The translations under genes were made by a program, and so were the position numbers. From an uncultured Porphyromonadaceae bacterium (GTDB lineage Bacteria > Bacteroidota > Bacteroidia > Bacteroidales > Muribaculaceae), in NCBI GenBank assembly GCA_947178165.1, contig CAMWXH010000013.1:1-40144 (forward strand): 40,144 nucleotides of DNA. Direction: 5' to 3'. The notes under the pieces are model-generated. The model did not search any database, was not told where the DNA came from, and worked only from the letters and a program-made list of their open reading frames with translations. The stretch's first letter is position 1, and each line of letters opens with the position of its first letter. Shown here piece by piece: positions 15,694 to 25,900 of this stretch.

Positions 15694-16326
15694 ATGAACG
15701 TCATACTGAAGAGTATGGAGAGGCTCCCCATGCTTCGGGTAGTTGCATTCATTTTTGCCGTGGCTTTTATGCCCTCGCTGGCGCAGGGGCAATTTGCGAT
15801 AAAAACCAATTTGCTCTATGATGCAACCACCACACCTAACATCGGAGCCGAAATAGGTGTCGGCTCCCGCAGCACAATAAGTCTTGTTTACGGACTGAAT
15901 CCTTGGAAATTCAACAGTGAAAAGGTGCAGAGGAAAGCTATGCACTGGGTTGTCATGCCTGAATATCGCTGGTGGCTATGTTCCAAATTTGACGGTCATT
16001 TCATCGGGATTCATGCTTTGGGAGGACAATATAATGCCGCCAACATCAATATCCCCCTTCCTGGGGCTTTCTTCGGGGGAGAGAATCTTTCGAAAGGAGT
16101 GCGCGACTTCCGCTATGAAGGCTGGTATGCCGGCGGAGGTGTAACCTATGGATATCAGTGGGTATTGGGGAAGCATTGGAATTTTGAAGCCGAGATTGGT
16201 GCCGGATACGTTTATGCCGACTATAAGAAATTCAAATGTGCCGAGTGTGGCGCCAAATTAGGGGAGGGGAAAACCAATTACCTTGGAATCACCAAGCTTG
16301 GCCTCTCATTCATTTATCTATTTTAA
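15694..16326 (+). CDS. DUF3575 protein of the fimbrial operon
   Basis: A DUF3575-type outer-membrane-associated protein of about 210 aa. After a signal peptide (MLRVVAFIFAVAFMPSLAQG) comes the family motif FAIKTNLLYDATTTPNIGAE, then MPEYRWWLC near the middle, YAGGGVTYGYQW, and a C-terminal strand GITKLGLSFIYLF ending in an aromatic residue as in beta-barrel proteins. Starts at GTG 15691, ATG 15694, ATG 15715 and ATG 15730 are all in frame; the last gives the tidiest signal peptide. DUF3575 genes commonly open Mfa/FimA-type fimbrial loci together with DUF3868 genes. The exact step in pilus assembly is not known. Confidence 0.82.
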   Translation: MNVILKSMERLPMLRVVAFIFAVAFMPSLAQGQFAIKTNLLYDATTTPNIGAEIGVGSRSTISLVYGLNPWKFNSEKVQRKAMHWVVMPEYRWWLCSKFDGHFIGIHALGGQYNAANINIPLPGAFFGGENLSKGVRDFRYEGWYAGGGVTYGYQWVLGKHWNFEAEIGAGYVYADYKKFKCAECGAKLGEGKTNYLGITKLGLSFIYLF

Positions 16327-16337
16327 GACATTCAGGG

Positions 16338-17837
16338 ATGAAACGATATTTACACATCATAATGATGGCCGTGGCGGCCTTTGTGTGCGCGCCCGGAGCG
16401 TGCGCCGCCTATTCGATCTCGGCGGACAATGTTGTCTTGAACAGGATCAATGGAGGGAAGTCGCTGCATCTGTCGGCCGATATAGTGCTTGACTCATTGC
16501 GGCTGAAGGGTAATGAACAGATTTTTGTTACCCCCGTGATTGAAGGAGAGAATGGCGAGTCGGTCATCCTACCCACTATCCTTGTGACCGGCCGCGGAAT
16601 GCATTATGCCTACGAAAGGGGAACGATGCGCGGTTTGAAGAAATATCGCAAGGAATATGATATAATGAAGGAGGTTCGACGCGACAACGGACATCCTCAG
16701 ACAATAGATTATTCGGCAAGTGTGGAAATGCAACCATGGATGATGACACGCAATGTTAGCGTAAGTTTCCGGTTTGACAATTGCGGATGCGGAGTCCTCG
16801 CCGGCTCGTCAACAGGGGAACCGACTGATACTCTCCTGAACCCTGCCGGCAACATGTATGTGGCATATATCACTCCGCGCGTCACAGAATTGCCCGTCTC
16901 GATACACGAAGGGAGGGCACGGGTGCAGTTTGAGGTGGACCGCACAGAGCTTCACGACAATGTGTATCAATGCCGGAATGGCCAGAAGATAGATAACCGA
17001 CAGCAACTGAAGGTGATTTACGATTCTATTGAATATGCCTTAACCGATCCGAACGTGGAGATAGCCAAGATCGAGATAATAGGATATGCTTCTCCCGAAT
17101 CTCCCTATGAACACAATAAGGAACTGGCCACCGGCCGTTCGCGTGCCTTGGCGGAATATATCGGCAAATATGTGGGAAATAAATATCAAATTTCTCAGGA
17201 TGTGACCGATTTTGATGCAGTGGCCGAGAACTGGGATGAGTTTCGCGATCAGGTGGTGAAGGCCAAGGATATAACGGATGCCCAGCGCGCCGCCCTCCTT
17301 GAACTGATCGACCGCCCGGCCTTCTCTCCCGCCGACTATGATGGAAAGGAGAAGGAATTGAAGACCGACCCGCGATTCAGAGACCTGTATAGAAATAAGA
17401 TACTGCCTCAGTGGTTCCCGCATCTCAGGGCCACCAAGTTCAGGATAAGCACTCGCCTCAAACCGATGAATGACCGCCAGCTCTCCGAGATCGTGGCGGT
17501 GTCGCCCGAAAAGATGTCGCTCAATCAGATGATGCGTGTGGCTCGGCTTTATCCTGAAGGATCTGAAGACTTCGACAAGGTGATAGAGACAGCCTTGAAG
17601 TATTATCCCGATAGCGAGGAGGCCAACCTGAATGCCGCCGCGTCGGCATTGCGGAAGCAAGACCTGAAAAAAGCGGCTTCACTGCTCGAAAAAGCCGGTG
17701 ATTCGCCGGAGGCTGTGAATGCGCGCGCAGTGCTTCTTGCCAAAGAAGGCGACTTGGAGGGAGCGCGAAAGCTCCTGGACACAGTAGAATCACTCCCCGA
17801 GGCTCAGAAGAACAGAGCCCTCTTGGGTGAGGATTAA
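16338..17837 (+). CDS. DUF3868 / OmpA-like protein of the fimbrial operon
   Basis: I start at ATG 16338 (MKRYLHIIMMAVAAFVCAPG, signal peptide to about ACA), 11 bp after the DUF3575 stop; the longer open frame from 16236 overlaps that gene. The 499-aa product has an N-terminal DUF3868 domain (AYSISADNVVLNR onward, with ILVTGRGMHYAYERG). A central OmpA-like part (about 205-350) contains AKIEIIGYASPESPYEHNKE and ATGRSRALAEYI. The C-terminal helical region (about 395-499) looks like short TPR-like repeats (NLNAAASALRKQDLKKAASL). OmpA-like domains bind peptidoglycan, so it may anchor the assembly site. It sits directly before the major subunit gene. Confidence 0.82.
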   Translation: MKRYLHIIMMAVAAFVCAPGACAAYSISADNVVLNRINGGKSLHLSADIVLDSLRLKGNEQIFVTPVIEGENGESVILPTILVTGRGMHYAYERGTMRGLKKYRKEYDIMKEVRRDNGHPQTIDYSASVEMQPWMMTRNVSVSFRFDNCGCGVLAGSSTGEPTDTLLNPAGNMYVAYITPRVTELPVSIHEGRARVQFEVDRTELHDNVYQCRNGQKIDNRQQLKVIYDSIEYALTDPNVEIAKIEIIGYASPESPYEHNKELATGRSRALAEYIGKYVGNKYQISQDVTDFDAVAENWDEFRDQVVKAKDITDAQRAALLELIDRPAFSPADYDGKEKELKTDPRFRDLYRNKILPQWFPHLRATKFRISTRLKPMNDRQLSEIVAVSPEKMSLNQMMRVARLYPEGSEDFDKVIETALKYYPDSEEANLNAAASALRKQDLKKAASLLEKAGDSPEAVNARAVLLAKEGDLEGARKLLDTVESLPEAQKNRALLGED

Positions 17838-17922
17838 AAAAGATATGGAGTGAAAATCCCTTCTTTGGTGAGATATAAGGAGGATAGGATATTAATAAGA
17901 AAAAAGCAAAACATCTATAACA

Positions 17923-19938
17923 ATGAAACTGAAACAAATTTTATTAGGGACCCTTTGCGGAGGACTCCTTCTTTCTTGTTCGAATGACTTGCCCGAGCAA
18001 CCCGGCAAAGTGATGGAGAACGAAACCACCACATACGTGCGCGTTTCGTTGGTTAGCGACGGTTTTACGCGTGCTGAGCAGTATGAGAATGGCAGCGACG
18101 ACGAGAATCGTGTGAACCAGATACTCCTTATCTTCTTCGATGCCGGACGCAACTATGTGGGTAGGACCAACCTTACCGTTACCGATGAAAATACAGTGAG
18201 CACTCCTGGCACATCGAACACTGTTGAAAGGATGCTTACAATGGTTGCTCCTGTCAATCTACCGGAAAATATCAACTATCCGAGATATGTGGTTGCATTC
18301 GTGAACCCTACCGCCAAATACGGAGACCTTGCGGTTGATAAACTTGAAGAACTGATGACATTCATCAGAAACCGTGCGGATATCTCATATAATGGCTATC
18401 GCACAATGAACAACTCCCTATATTTCAGTCAGGAGAGTGGTAATAATGTGTTTGCTACCGAGGTTGATTTCAAATCGCAGTTCTTCGAGACTATGGAAGA
18501 TGCGCGTGATGCCGAGGACGCTACAATCGACATAACCGTGGAGCGTATGGAAGCCAAAGTGCGTCTATCCACACCTCTTGATGCAATTCCACAGGAGAAG
18601 CCCTACCAGAGCAATTCAGGTGTGAGCGCTGACTCCTATACTCTGGAGTTTGTGCCTGAGGCATGGTTTGTGAACGGAACAGAGAAAAGGTCGTTCCTTT
18701 TGAAAAACTTCCGTCAGGTAAGAGACAATTATCTATCCGGTAATATGCCCGATGTTGACTATGGCATGAAGTTGAACGAGGTGCAGAATGCTTTCAAGGC
18801 CAATAACCAGAACAACGACGGTCGCTGGAACTATGTGAACGATGTCACTAATCTCCGTTCCTACTGGGCGATAGATCCAACCTATTTCATCATTGCTGAC
18901 GATGCCGACACCTTCTATCCCGACGTGAGCTACGACGTGAAATACTTGGAGAGCATCAACCCCGAAGGACGAACTTTCCCCCTCACCTACCGTTCTTACG
19001 CCAATGTGCTTGAAGAGCAGCGCAACCACACAAGCACAAGCTACGTTAAGTTTAACAGCACAGTCAAGACTCACGAGTATGTACTTGAGAACACTCTGAG
19101 CTATGCCACAATGAACTCCATCAATGCCAAGGCCGCAATGGCTTCCGTGGTTCTTCTCGGCCATTACGTGGTCAAGAATGGAGCGGGGACCGTTGTGTTC
19201 GACGGAACCACAACCGATAAGAGTAAATCCTTCTATGTGCGTCATGAGGCGGAGGCCAACCGTCTTGTCATGATTTCCGATAACGAGGCAATTGATTTTA
19301 TGCTTGAAAGAGGTGGAAGCACACTCTTCGTGCAAAGTGTGGATAAAGAAGGGAAACTTATCCCTAACTCTTACGAACCTCTCCGCGCCGCCCACCTTAA
19401 AAACAATCTGTATGGTGTGGGATACGAAGACTTTGAATTGAAATATCCGGCATCGACAACCACAGGAGGGAAGAAGCTTTCCGAACAGTGGCGCACATTG
19501 AATATCAAGAAGAATGCCGACGGAGCTTATAGCAACAAGATATTCATCTATGATCCCACCCAAAATAATGGTGCGGGCGGATATAAGAATATAACTGATG
19601 CCGATGCAACCGATCTTGTAAAGAAACTCTATGCCACTTACGGTGTGCTTGAGAAATTCCAGACCGGGAAAGCATATTTCAACGTGCCTCTGAAGCATAT
19701 CTGGGGTGTCGGCACGACGAGCAACAAGTTTGACCCCAAGAGTGTGGTGCTTGGTGATTATGGTGTGGTTCGTAACCACGTCTATGACCTTACAATCAAC
19801 AAGATTGAGGGTCTCGGAACCGGTATCGGCGACATCGAACAGCCTATCGTTCCTCCCACAGAGAACGAACAGTATTACATCAGCACCCGCATCCGCGTTC
19901 TGCAATGGCGTCTGGTGGGTCAGTCTGTGGATCTTTGA
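17923..19938 (+). CDS. Mfa1-type fimbrial major subunit (lipoprotein precursor)
   Basis: The 671-aa precursor has a lipobox ending LLLSC (Cys19). Fimbrillin features follow: a beta-sandwich N-domain with VNQILLIFFDAGRNYV, then DITVERMEAKVRL (about 204-216), a common fimbrillin motif, MNSINAKAAMASVVLLGHYV, and VPLKHIWG...GVVRNHVYDLTINKIEGLG near the end. The C-terminus RIRVLQWRLVGQSVDL is the probable donor strand. In type V pili, lipidated pre-pilins reach the outer membrane, an arginine protease removes the N-terminal strand, and subunits polymerise by strand exchange. R51 in DGFTRAE is a candidate processing site, but this is not certain. It is third in the operon, 85 bp after DUF3868. Confidence 0.88.
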   Translation: MKLKQILLGTLCGGLLLSCSNDLPEQPGKVMENETTTYVRVSLVSDGFTRAEQYENGSDDENRVNQILLIFFDAGRNYVGRTNLTVTDENTVSTPGTSNTVERMLTMVAPVNLPENINYPRYVVAFVNPTAKYGDLAVDKLEELMTFIRNRADISYNGYRTMNNSLYFSQESGNNVFATEVDFKSQFFETMEDARDAEDATIDITVERMEAKVRLSTPLDAIPQEKPYQSNSGVSADSYTLEFVPEAWFVNGTEKRSFLLKNFRQVRDNYLSGNMPDVDYGMKLNEVQNAFKANNQNNDGRWNYVNDVTNLRSYWAIDPTYFIIADDADTFYPDVSYDVKYLESINPEGRTFPLTYRSYANVLEEQRNHTSTSYVKFNSTVKTHEYVLENTLSYATMNSINAKAAMASVVLLGHYVVKNGAGTVVFDGTTTDKSKSFYVRHEAEANRLVMISDNEAIDFMLERGGSTLFVQSVDKEGKLIPNSYEPLRAAHLKNNLYGVGYEDFELKYPASTTTGGKKLSEQWRTLNIKKNADGAYSNKIFIYDPTQNNGAGGYKNITDADATDLVKKLYATYGVLEKFQTGKAYFNVPLKHIWGVGTTSNKFDPKSVVLGDYGVVRNHVYDLTINKIEGLGTGIGDIEQPIVPPTENEQYYISTRIRVLQWRLVGQSVDL

Positions 19939-20000
19939 TAATCCGTGAATCCTTAAAACAGATGACACTCACAGGATAGGAAATTTGAGGAAAACATTTT

Positions 20001-21068
20001 ATGAGATTGAGTAAAAGTATATATAAGCGTGTATTTCTGAGTATAGTTGCTATACTCGCTCTCTCCTCTTGCAGTATGATGACCGAAGAGGAGCCGGACT
20101 GTAATCCATATTACAAAGTCCGTTTCATTTTCGAGAAGAATATGCTCTTTATCGATGCGTTCCGCACGCAGGTCGGCGAAGTTGATCTTTATGCGTTCGA
20201 CTCTGCCGGCAATCTTGTATGGAAGGGTCATGAAGAAGGCGATGCCCTTGCTGAGGAAGGTTATCTTATGGATCTTCCCTTGGCTCCGGGAAATTATGAC
20301 CTCGTGGCGTGGTGTCATAAGCGTCATGAGAATGCAGCGGGATTCAATCTCGCCGGCGGCGACAATCCGCTTACCTTTGATCACCTCAAAATGAAGGTTG
20401 AGCGTGAATATGATGGGAATCAGGCTCATTCCTCAAACGATTTACATGCCCTCTTCCATGGAAAAGTTAGTGTTGACCTCCCTGAAACGTGGGGAACTCA
20501 CGTGGTGACCGTACCTCTGACTAAAGACACCAACTGCATACGCATTACGCTTGTGCATCTCAGTGGAAAAGAAATAAAGGAGGATGATTTTGATTTCAAG
20601 ATCACCGACAGCAACGGGCATTTAGGACATGACAACCTTATCCTTGAGGATGAGCCGATAGAATATCGCTCATGGTTCAAAATGGAAGGGATCGCGAGCA
20701 TGATTGTCCCTTCTCCGGATGATCCCGGCACTCCCGGCATCACACCACTTGAGGATGAATCGCGTGCCGTCACTCCTATCCATTCTCTTATGGCAGAGAT
20801 GACCACTTCGCGTTTGCAGACGTGTAATGCCCCGGTACTTACAATCACACGCAAAAGCGACGGAGAGGAAGTTGTAAGCAATGTGCCTCTCTTAGATTAT
20901 TTCCTTATGGTAAAGGGACAGTATCACCGCTCTATGGAGGATGACGACTATCTTGACCGTCAGGATGAATACAACATGACCTTCTTCATGAACGAAGATG
21001 GATCATGGTACAAGCAGGTGATTGATATTCTCAAATGGCGCGTCGTACGTCAGTCAACAGATTTATAA
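20001..21068 (+). CDS. FimB/Mfa2-family fimbrial subunit (anchor)
   Basis: A 355-aa lipoprotein (LSSC, Cys24) with the FimB/Mfa2 pattern: CNPYYKVRFIFEKNM, VGEVDLYAFDSAGNLV, LAPGNYDLVAWCHKR, and a second domain with NCIRITLVHLSGKEI and MAEMTTSRLQ. Members cap and anchor the fimbrium in the outer membrane and limit its length. The C-terminus IDILKWRVVRQSTDL is strikingly like that of the major subunit (LQWRLVGQSVDL). The position right after the major subunit gene (62-bp gap) matches mfa1-mfa2 and fimA-fimB. The family call is firm; the anchor role is from relatives. Confidence 0.88.
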   Translation: MRLSKSIYKRVFLSIVAILALSSCSMMTEEEPDCNPYYKVRFIFEKNMLFIDAFRTQVGEVDLYAFDSAGNLVWKGHEEGDALAEEGYLMDLPLAPGNYDLVAWCHKRHENAAGFNLAGGDNPLTFDHLKMKVEREYDGNQAHSSNDLHALFHGKVSVDLPETWGTHVVTVPLTKDTNCIRITLVHLSGKEIKEDDFDFKITDSNGHLGHDNLILEDEPIEYRSWFKMEGIASMIVPSPDDPGTPGITPLEDESRAVTPIHSLMAEMTTSRLQTCNAPVLTITRKSDGEEVVSNVPLLDYFLMVKGQYHRSMEDDDYLDRQDEYNMTFFMNEDGSWYKQVIDILKWRVVRQSTDL

Positions 21069-21090
21069 TAACTAATAGGGAAATTCAATA

Positions 21091-22905
21091 ATGAAATTTA
21101 AGTTGCTACACAAAATACTGAATCGGATTCCGGCTGCCGCTGCTATGCTCGCAATCGGGATGCTCTCGGCATGCGGCAACGACCCTCTAACCGACATCAC
21201 TCCGGGGGACCTGTCCAATATTGATGTGAGCATCCGTCTCACGGCCGGGAATCAGAACTCCACCCGGAGCGAACTTCCGGAAATATTAGGAACATCATTA
21301 GAGAATAAAATAGATCTGAACGATCTTAAAGTCCTTATATTTGATGATAGCGGCACGCTTAGGGATATACTGTACGACGGCCGTCCGACTGATGATAATG
21401 TGAGGCTCTTGCAGATAGATGCGGTTGATTATGTGCTTACGGCAGCTCTTGACCCTATGAAATATTCGCTCACCGATAATCTTGCGGTAGGCGCTTTGGT
21501 CAATTGGAATTCGATGCAGGAAGATGGCATAGCATTAGAAACCGATGTTACCACTATCTCCGATCTGGAAAAGAAAACATTCAGTCTGAATGCAGCCGGA
21601 GCCTCTGAGGATGATTCGCCTGTATCATGGATTCCTGAAGAGGATAGCCTCATACCTATGTTCGGTATCCTCTATACCTCTCTCAAAGGCTACTTGCCGT
21701 CAGTTTTCAATAAAGGAAATCCGATGGATTTGGGTACTGTGAATCTTCTTCGATCGGTTGTGAAGATTGAAATTATAGATAATTCCACCAATGAGGATGT
21801 GCAGATCACATCCATCCTGCTTAAAGGAAGGAACACGCGGGGTTATCTGTCGCCCGTGCTCCATGACAAGGAAAATACGGGTCAGATAGTTTCGCCGAAT
21901 ATTCCGGGTCCATCTACATCTATCCTGAGCACGGATGCCGGTTTCACCGATGATGCAATTACCTTTCATAAGGAAGATAATAAGTATATAGCATATGTTC
22001 CGGAAATCCGCCTTGCCCGGGATTTGAACGATCGAGGGTATGTAGTGGTCAATATCCGCTATCACAACTATGATGATGAACGCTACATAATGCTTGCCCC
22101 ATATAATGCGGAGAGAGTGCCGTATCATCCTGAAGAGGGATGGCCCGATGAATGGAAGGCGTTGCTGAGAAATCATATATACCGCTTCACCATCAACAGC
22201 ATAACTGCCGATCCGAACCTTGATCTTACAGTAGATGTTCAACCTTTCAGCAGTGTGGAGCTTCTTGTAGATTTCGGATTGGAAAGAACGGAGGATGGAT
22301 ACATCGTAGTGCGCAATTCAAAAGGCGAGATCATTAAGTATATATGTACTGACGGCTCCATTCTGACAATGGCAGAGGATAATAGATGGCCTTATCTGGG
22401 AACCTTCAAAGGGGTGTTCGACAGCTCGAAACGCGTTCTTATAGGATATTTTGAGGACGGGAGGTCAATTATCTTCAATTATACTTCCGATGCAATAGAT
22501 GATAATGATGTTACGAAGAATCTCGATTCTTGGGAAATATACTCCAGCCCGACGTTAGAGGAGAATGGAAGGCTTATTCCTGAGCATTTGCAGGAGACAT
22601 TCAATTTCGTGGATTACTACAATGACGGCGATGAAGGGGGAGATGTAGTCAAATATGCCTATACTCATACGCAACTTGACGATAAAGGTCGCGTCGTTGA
22701 GGAATACAGGTATGCTACTCTTTCGGATTTCCAGCACCATAAAGAAAATAAAACAGAATATACAAGGACAAAGCTTGCCGATTTCAAAGGAAACAGGTAT
22801 GGAGATAAAGTAATAACCTACTATAAGGAAAATGGTGAAATCATCTGTCAGATTAAAGTGACAGGTGAGAATGAAGAATACATTTATGATAATTTTGAGA
22901 AATGA
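21091..22905 (+). CDS. Fimbrial accessory lipoprotein with an unusual C-terminal extension
   Basis: A 604-aa lipoprotein (MLSAC, Cys28). The first ~390 residues resemble fimbrillin accessory subunits: NIDVSIRLTAG and TRSELPE near the N-terminus, DLNDLKVLIFDDSG, SVVKIEIIDNS and RNHIYRFTINSI followed by a VDVQPFSSVELLVDFG strand where such proteins usually end. Another ~210 residues follow, made of short strand-turn-strand units (RNSKGEIIKYICTDGS, GYFEDGRSIIFNYTS, YKENGEIICQIKVTG) somewhat like YD/RHS-style hairpins. I do not recognise that module. The stop overlaps the next gene's ATG by four bases. A subunit near the tip is likely; the function of the extension is unknown. Confidence 0.7.
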   Translation: MKFKLLHKILNRIPAAAAMLAIGMLSACGNDPLTDITPGDLSNIDVSIRLTAGNQNSTRSELPEILGTSLENKIDLNDLKVLIFDDSGTLRDILYDGRPTDDNVRLLQIDAVDYVLTAALDPMKYSLTDNLAVGALVNWNSMQEDGIALETDVTTISDLEKKTFSLNAAGASEDDSPVSWIPEEDSLIPMFGILYTSLKGYLPSVFNKGNPMDLGTVNLLRSVVKIEIIDNSTNEDVQITSILLKGRNTRGYLSPVLHDKENTGQIVSPNIPGPSTSILSTDAGFTDDAITFHKEDNKYIAYVPEIRLARDLNDRGYVVVNIRYHNYDDERYIMLAPYNAERVPYHPEEGWPDEWKALLRNHIYRFTINSITADPNLDLTVDVQPFSSVELLVDFGLERTEDGYIVVRNSKGEIIKYICTDGSILTMAEDNRWPYLGTFKGVFDSSKRVLIGYFEDGRSIIFNYTSDAIDDNDVTKNLDSWEIYSSPTLEENGRLIPEHLQETFNFVDYYNDGDEGGDVVKYAYTHTQLDDKGRVVEEYRYATLSDFQHHKENKTEYTRTKLADFKGNRYGDKVITYYKENGEIICQIKVTGENEEYIYDNFEK

Positions 22906-25900
22906 ATAAATATATAACTTACATACTTACCTTAATCTTTACGTTAGGACTTACCTCATGCCGGGATGATTTCTTCGGGAATATTTTCGAGCATGAGGGT
23001 AACGATGTTGTTCTTGACATTGATTTTATGCCTTCCGGATCCTCCGACTTGGAAACACGTGCATCGCTGTGGAGTTTCCCAGGAGATGGAATGAGCGATA
23101 TCCGCGATCTCTGCCTCGTGCTGTTCAATGAGTCGGATCAACTTGAGGAGATTATAGACATCTCTAACATCACTGATGACATCACCTATATTGAAACGGA
23201 GGAAAATCGAACAGAAGCCGACACTTCCAACGGTCTCCCTACTACTGAAACCGTTTCAAAAAGAAGGAAATATCGTCTCAAGCTTCCTACGGGAAAATAT
23301 TACGTGTATGCGGTTGCTAATTTGGGCACATATACCGCAGATGCAATTACGACATCCACATATAACGCTCTGCAGACAATGGATATCTCAGACCGTTCTA
23401 AGTTCAGGAGCTATCGTAAGATATGGCAAGCCGACAATTTCCGAAATAACTCGGAGATGACGGGAATATGTACAATCGGTGCATTAAACGGAAATGAGGT
23501 TTTCAGCAGCACTTCGGAGAAAACTATGGAGGAGAAACCGGTATATCTTCGTCCCGGCATAAACTTACATTGCTGGCTGCGTCGCCTGGCGTCAAAGGTA
23601 ACAGTAGATTTTGATGCTGCTAATCTTGATCCATCCACTACCATTTATCTGAAGGAAATCCGCGTTAAAGACATAGCTTATGATTGCTCCCTAATTGAAC
23701 CAAATACTGCTACTGCAAATAGGGATGTTGAACATGGCATCAGAAATGATGAAGGTCATGGCATCAGATTATGTGCAGATGCCTATGCAGCGGAAGGTCA
23801 GGAGGAGGAGAATCATGAGTTCTGGCCTTTTCTTACAGCGGGTGTGCCTACACTCCGTGATCTTACCGCTTCTATCAATAACCCCGATTCAAAGGCTCCG
23901 CAAGGACTTAAAAACCAAAAAGGGCTGTTGGAAAGCATAAGCCACAGCAATTCAGCTCCCTGTATCTTTTTCTACGAGAATATGCAGGGTAGAGATGAGA
24001 ACAAGCCGAAGTTTGCAGATATTGATAATGGCGGTCCGGATGGTGTGATCGACAGTCCGGACAGCTTTTTAGAGACTGATCCTGACTTTAAGGATCAGGT
24101 ACGGGCTGGTACATATGTTGAGGTGATCGCTTACTATCACTCGCTTGCCAAAGGAAATGAGGGCGAAGGTAACATAATCTACCGGTTTATGCTTGGAAAG
24201 GATGTGTTCTGCGACTATAACGTGGAACGCAACTATCACTACAAGCTTACGCTATGTTTCAACGGCTATGCCAACGATGTTGACTGGCATATCGAATATG
24301 ACCGCGACAAACCGCCTTATTCTATGCCGGGAGAATACTATATATCTTATGGATATAATGAAATGACTGAGTTCCCGATCACTGTATCCGGAACTCTCAA
24401 AGACGGTATCATTACGGCTGAAATCATTGAGAATGATTGGGGTCCTTCTACCATGTGGGAAGAAACTCGTCCAACCGAGGGAACTGAAGGTGCAAATAGT
24501 TTTTATGCAAATTATCCTCGGTCCTCAGTAAAAGCTCCCACGCAAGACCCTGACAAGTTGAGCTTAGGTTTCCTTTCTTTAAGAAAGCCCCAAAATGAAA
24601 TACTCGGATCTCAGATAGCTGTAGGAGATGGGGACAATCAGTCTCTCGGGTATTTATGGAAAATTTGGAATGGAGATCAGTTATCTGACGCCACAGATTA
24701 TTCACGAACTGAGGTTTCCCTTAATGATGAAATCTATACAAAAGATTATTATGGTGTAAAGAACCCCGGCAAACGAACATTAGGTTATAGGGTATTTTCT
24801 TATGGAGATTTAGACTCAAAAGAAACCGGTGAAATAAATTATGACTCCTTTGTTCGTCCGGAGTATGCAGATGATAAAGACGGCGGATACCGTATTTATA
24901 CAAAAAAATCAGCATCCAAGATATATCCCCGGCAGACTACCTTCTATATCCCCTTGTACACTCGCGAAAGAAACATCCTTACAAGAACCGGATTTACAGG
25001 AGAAAACCCTTACCTTTCCTATCAGCGTCGGGCAAAAGTTCGCTTTCGCTTTACTGTCATTGGTAGAGATGGAAGAGAGACTTATTGCGAGGAAACCATT
25101 CCGATCATTCAGGTAGCCAAATTAGGTAATCCTATGGCAATATGGCGGGAATGGAACAATGCGGCTCCATTTGATGTGCAGCTTAAGTATCTTGCCGAGG
25201 ATGGTGTGAACTTTGTGGATCTGACCTCTCATGAGGGAGGATGGAGCGCAGAGGTGGAGCAGGGCGCTGACTGGATACTCCTTAACGGAGGGCGTAAGAA
25301 GGTGACGGGAGCAAAGGATGAAAAAATTCATTTCACTTACCGTCCTATCGGTATCCTTGCAAATCCTAATCAGGTGAGATGCGGAATCATTACTGTGAGA
25401 TACCACAATTTCTCATGCATTCATAAAATATATGTGCGTCAAGGTTATGCACCTCTCCGATTGACTTCGGGAGAGCCTGCTTATCACACCGGCAACCTTG
25501 TTACGAAAAATAGTGAGGCTTCAAATCCATGCGATGAAGGCTCCCTTTTCCGTGCCGGTAATCTTGATGACCCAATTGATGCGGTCAATAATGTCAATGA
25601 TGCGGATCCATGGGCAGAGCTCACCCCGGCCAAGTATAAGGATCATGCTGACACTCAGCTGAAAATAGCCGGCACTAACACTACTAAAAAGTGGGATAAT
25701 ATTACCTCAATAGGAACCGGAACTGATCTTAAATGGCCTACGAATCTCACAATTAACGGTAAAACAGCCCGGATAATGTCAATAGCTGATATCAGCAAGC
25801 TATGGGATGCCCAAGGTACAGGTAACAAGACCGATGAGCAACACAGGTACCAGTATGGTGTCATGTACAGCGATAAGGCTACCCAAACCAACAGTACGGC

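Noticed and set aside
16236..16337. Longer start for the DUF3868 protein
   Set aside because: It would overlap the end of the DUF3575 gene by about 90 bp and bury the signal peptide that begins at 16338.
18733..19968. A 411-codon open frame on the minus strand across the major fimbrial subunit gene
   Set aside because: It is antisense to a well-supported gene with lipobox and fimbrillin motifs; its translation has no domain, and such long shadow frames arise from codon bias.
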